Part shown: piece by piece, positions 61,513 through 64,000 of the stretch
Numbering within the stretch: position 1 is the first letter of the stretch
Layout: each line of letters begins with the position of its first letter
NCBI RefSeq assembly: GCF_045689735.1
Contig: NZ_CP142685.1
Location: forward strand, 1,550,001 to 1,614,000
Direction of reading: 5' to 3'
DNA length: 64,000 nt
DNA from: Halothiobacillus sp045689735
GTDB lineage: Bacteria; Pseudomonadota; Gammaproteobacteria; Halothiobacillales; Halothiobacillaceae
The notes under the pieces: model-generated
What the model was told of the DNA's origin: nothing
The model's database searches: none
Seen by the model: only the letters and a program-made list of their open reading frames with translations
Program-made: the position numbers and the translations under genes

Positions 61513-63405
61513 ATGCCGACATTGCCCCCTGACACCACCCTCTGGCTCGATCAAATTCACAGCCCCGCCGACTTGCGGCGCCTGCCCCGGCGCGTTTTGC
61601 CCCAACTGGCGCAAGCGCTCCGTGCAGAACTCATTCAACGGGTGGCCGACACGGGGGGGCATCTCGCCCCCAATCTCGGTGTCGTTGAACTGACCATCGC
61701 CCTGCACACCGTCTTCAATACACCGGAAGACCGGCTCGTCTGGGATGTCGGCCACCAGGCCTATGCGCACAAAATCCTCACCGGCCGCCGCGCGGCCATG
61801 CCGACCCTGCGCCAACGCAATGGCATCAGTGGCTTTACCCGTCGCGCGGAAAGCCCGTTCGATCCCTTCGGTGCCGGACACTCCAGCACCTCGATCAGCG
61901 CCGCACTCGGCATGGCCGTGGCCGCCCAGCTGGCTGGAATCAAACGCCACAGCATCGCCGTGATTGGCGATGGCGCGCTCACCGCCGGGCAAGCCTTTGA
62001 GGCACTGAATCACGCGGGCGAACTCAAGTCCGATCTGCTGGTGGTGCTCAATGACAACGACATGAGCATTTCGCGCAATGTCGGTGCCCTGCAACAACAC
62101 CTCACCCGGCTGCGCAGCAATCCCGTCATCAGCCGCCTGCGCGATGGCGGTCAGTCGCTGCTCGCCCACACCGGCCCCTTGGGCGAGATTTTGGGCAGCA
62201 CCCGCATGGGGTTGCGCGATGGCGTCAAACACCTGCTCGGCGTCACCAGTCTGTTCGAAGAGCTCGGGTTTAGCTATTTCGGCCCCATCGACGGGCACGA
62301 TCTGCCCGTCCTGCTCGACACGCTGGATAACCTCAAGCAGCAATCGGGTCCGCGCCTGCTGCATGTCATCACCCAGAAAGGTCGGGGCTTCAATCCCGCC
62401 GAGCTCGATCCGATCCGGTTCCACGGCGTCGGCAAGTTTGATCCGAAAATCGAGCCCCAGCCGATCCCCCCCCAGGGGCAGAGCTGGACGCAGACATTCG
62501 CCGACTGGCTGGAACGCCAGGCGCATCGCCCGGAGCTGGCGGTCATCACCCCGGCGATGATCGAAGGCTCGGGGCTGGCTCGATTTGCCGCCCGCCACCC
62601 AGCGCGCTGCTTTGATGTCGGCATTGCCGAACAGCATGCCGTCACCTTCGCTGGCGGACTGGCGGCCGAAGGACTGCATCCCATCGTGGCGATTTACTCC
62701 ACCTTTCTGCAGCGCGCCTGGGATCAACTGATTCACGACATCGCCCTGCAAAACCTGCCCGTACTGTTCGCGGTCGATCGCGCCGGGCAAGTCGGTCCCG
62801 ATGGCGCCACGCACGCGGGCAGCTTCGATCTCGCCTTCGGCCAGGCCGTGCCGAATCTGGCCATCGCCGCCCCCAGCGACCGGCGCGAACTCATCACCCT
62901 GCTCGATACCGCCTACGCGCTCCCCGGCCCCGCCCTGGTGCGTTATCCGCGCGGCGAATGCCCGGAGGATCTCGGCGGTGAACCGCCGGATCACCCCTTC
63001 GGGCTGCGGGTGCGCCAGCGTGCCGAGACCACCGCCCAGAGTCTGCTCGTCATCGCCCTGGGTGCGCCGGTCAGCCTTGCGCTGCACGCGGCGGAACATC
63101 TGCCCGCGACCGTCGTCGATTTGCGCTGGGCCAAACCCATCGACTGGCCCGCCTTACTGCCGCTCATGACCAGCCACGCCGCCTGGCTGGTGGTCGAAGA
63201 GGGCAGCGCCCTCGGCGGCATTGGCGCCACCCTCATTGCCGAAGCGGCGCTGCAAGGGATTTTCCGGCCGGTTCGACGGTTCGCCATCCCCGATCGGTTC
63301 ATCGAGCACGGCAGCCGCGAACAATGCCTTGCAGACTGTGGGCTTGAAACCGTGCAGTTAACCCATACGATGACGGAATTACTCCGTCAGGTTGCGCCCC
63401 GATGA
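61513..63405 (+). CDS. dxs: 1-Deoxy-D-xylulose-5-phosphate synthase
   Basis: 630 residues. First step of the MEP isoprenoid pathway: pyruvate and glyceraldehyde 3-phosphate to DXP, using thiamine diphosphate. It has the conserved LVWDVGHQAYAHKILTGRR, the cofactor box IGDGALTAGQAFEALNHAG with LVVLNDNDMSIS, and FDVGIAEQHAVTFAGGLA with the catalytic glutamate. In the C-terminal domain, VDRAGQVGPDGATHAG is intact. The ATG lies one base after the target duplication of the inserted element and overlaps queD by four bases at its end. Confidence 0.97.
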   Translation: MPTLPPDTTLWLDQIHSPADLRRLPRRVLPQLAQALRAELIQRVADTGGHLAPNLGVVELTIALHTVFNTPEDRLVWDVGHQAYAHKILTGRRAAMPTLRQRNGISGFTRRAESPFDPFGAGHSSTSISAALGMAVAAQLAGIKRHSIAVIGDGALTAGQAFEALNHAGELKSDLLVVLNDNDMSISRNVGALQQHLTRLRSNPVISRLRDGGQSLLAHTGPLGEILGSTRMGLRDGVKHLLGVTSLFEELGFSYFGPIDGHDLPVLLDTLDNLKQQSGPRLLHVITQKGRGFNPAELDPIRFHGVGKFDPKIEPQPIPPQGQSWTQTFADWLERQAHRPELAVITPAMIEGSGLARFAARHPARCFDVGIAEQHAVTFAGGLAAEGLHPIVAIYSTFLQRAWDQLIHDIALQNLPVLFAVDRAGQVGPDGATHAGSFDLAFGQAVPNLAIAAPSDRRELITLLDTAYALPGPALVRYPRGECPEDLGGEPPDHPFGLRVRQRAETTAQSLLVIALGAPVSLALHAAEHLPATVVDLRWAKPIDWPALLPLMTSHAAWLVVEEGSALGGIGATLIAEAALQGIFRPVRRFAIPDRFIEHGSREQCLADCGLETVQLTHTMTELLRQVAPR

Positions 63406-63818
63406 CCCTCACCGCCGACATGATCACCCAGCAGCTCGCCCGTCCCGCGCATTTCGCGCTGACCGTTTCGGTCGATTTCGCCGCCGCGCACCGGCTGTTC
63501 GGCTACGAGGGCAACTGTGCCCGCCTGCACGGGCACAACTGGAAAGTGATCGTCGAAGTCAGTGGACAACGGCTCGATAGCGTCGGCATGGTGCTCGACT
63601 TCAAAGCCATCAAAGCCGCCGCGCGCGCGGCGGCCAAAACGCTGGATCATTACTATCTCAACGAGATCCCGCCGTTCGATACCCTGAACCCCACCGCCGA
63701 ACACATCGCCGTCTGGTTTTTCCTCGAACTCAGTCAGGCGCTCAATACCGAGCAGGCGCGGGTCAGTGCCATCACCATTTGGGAAAATGAAGTCTCCGCG
63801 GTCACCTACCGCGCTTGA
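63402..63818 (+). CDS. queD: 6-Carboxy-5,6,7,8-tetrahydropterin synthase
   Basis: 138 residues. Converts dihydroneopterin triphosphate to 6-carboxytetrahydropterin in queuosine synthesis. The zinc histidines and the catalytic cysteine are in FAAAHRLFGYEGNCARLHGHNWKV, and the C-terminal glutamate in ISAITIWENEVSAV fits the substrate-binding position. The ATG overlaps the dxs stop (ATGA). The next gene, folE2, makes its substrate, a clear pathway pairing. Confidence 0.94.
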   Translation: MTLTADMITQQLARPAHFALTVSVDFAAAHRLFGYEGNCARLHGHNWKVIVEVSGQRLDSVGMVLDFKAIKAAARAAAKTLDHYYLNEIPPFDTLNPTAEHIAVWFFLELSQALNTEQARVSAITIWENEVSAVTYRA

Positions 63819-63863
63819 CCGCTTCGCTACACTCAATACAGCCCTACTTCAGGAATTTCGCCC

Positions 63864-64000
63864 ATGACCGCTTGCGCCATGCCCGATGTGCAATCCAGCC
63901 GCGACCAACGCAATATCATCATCGATCAAGTCGGCATTCGCGCCCTGCGTCACCCGATCGTCATTCAGGACGGTGAGCGCCAACAGGCCAGCGTGGCCGA
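63864..64000 (+). CDS. folE2: GTP cyclohydrolase FolE2 (3' end outside window)
   Basis: Only 45 residues are visible: MTACAMPDVQSSRDQ, then NIIIDQVGIRALRHPIVIQD. The segment PDVQSSRD followed by IDQVGIRxLRHPI is the hallmark of type IB GTP cyclohydrolases. These make dihydroneopterin triphosphate, the QueD substrate, and can use metals other than zinc. AGGA lies eight bases before the ATG. The first five residues may be extra, as an internal ATG at 63879 is also in frame. Confidence 0.9.
   Translation, partial: MTACAMPDVQSSRDQRNIIIDQVGIRALRHPIVIQDGERQQASVA

Overview
The window looks like chromosomal DNA of a GC-rich, chemolithoautotrophic gammaproteobacterium, most likely a sulfur oxidiser of the Halothiobacillus type. 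The main pointers are a LysR regulator divergent from a dabB-dabA inorganic-carbon pump whose zinc ligands align with those of the Halothiobacillus DabA at a constant offset, a cyanophycin locus, and gammaproteobacterial housekeeping genes (lepA-lepB, recN, sbcB, xseB-ispA-dxs, gluQ). The genus is inferred from remembered protein similarity, not from a search.

Layout. 1-7.6 kb: lepB/lepA (minus), an RND efflux pair and an alkyltransferase. 7.6-9.8 kb: a visibly less GC-rich stretch with three exported proteins (unknown, DUF3034 outer-membrane protein, truncated globin). 9.8-12.1 kb: a CBS-domain histidine kinase and a two-receiver response regulator. 12.3-18.1 kb: a tightly overlapping operon of TonB receptor, binding protein, luciferase-like monooxygenase, FecCD permease and ATPase. 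18.2-22.5 kb: cheV-cheR-comEC on the minus strand. 22.7-24.2 kb: repeats, one of them carrying an integron-type gene cassette, plus fxsA. 24.2-29.3 kb: dsbD with a doubled N-terminal domain, nadK, recN. 29.5-34.9 kb: LysR and dabB-dabA. 35-43 kb: phosphoesterase, CBS protein, exonuclease I, lytic transglycosylase, gluQ, ycgN, a lipoprotein and a YebC protein. 43.2-50.9 kb: two cyanophycin synthetase genes divergent from an ABC exporter and DUF1854. 50.9-53.3 kb: SulP transporter and a GlcG-like protein. 53.4-53.6 kb: tRNA-Asn, -Arg and -Glu. 53.9-56.4 kb: two gene cassettes with attC sites but no integrase, carrying a complete SmaI-like restriction-modification system with a controller gene and a small LapA-like membrane protein. 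56.6-64 kb: two APC permeases, a low-molecular-weight phosphatase, xseB-ispA-dxs, queD and the start of folE2.

The most unusual content is at DNA level. (1) Short non-coding elements with terminal inverted repeats occur upstream of dsbD, dxs and cheV. Two have clean 4-bp target duplications, and one separates ispA from dxs, duplicating the ispA stop codon. (2) The element near 23 kb is interrupted by a 334-bp gene cassette. Its two junctions are those expected if an integron integrase recombined the cassette at a GATAGGC core that is present intact in the dxs-side element. (3) A second integrase-less cassette array brings in the restriction-modification system. No integron integrase is visible in the window, so these insertions were made in trans or are relics.

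Metabolic links: DAB (and possibly the SulP protein) would accumulate bicarbonate; the cyanophycin locus would store nitrogen; folE2, queD and gluQ belong to the queuosine pathway; ispA and dxs supply isoprenoids.
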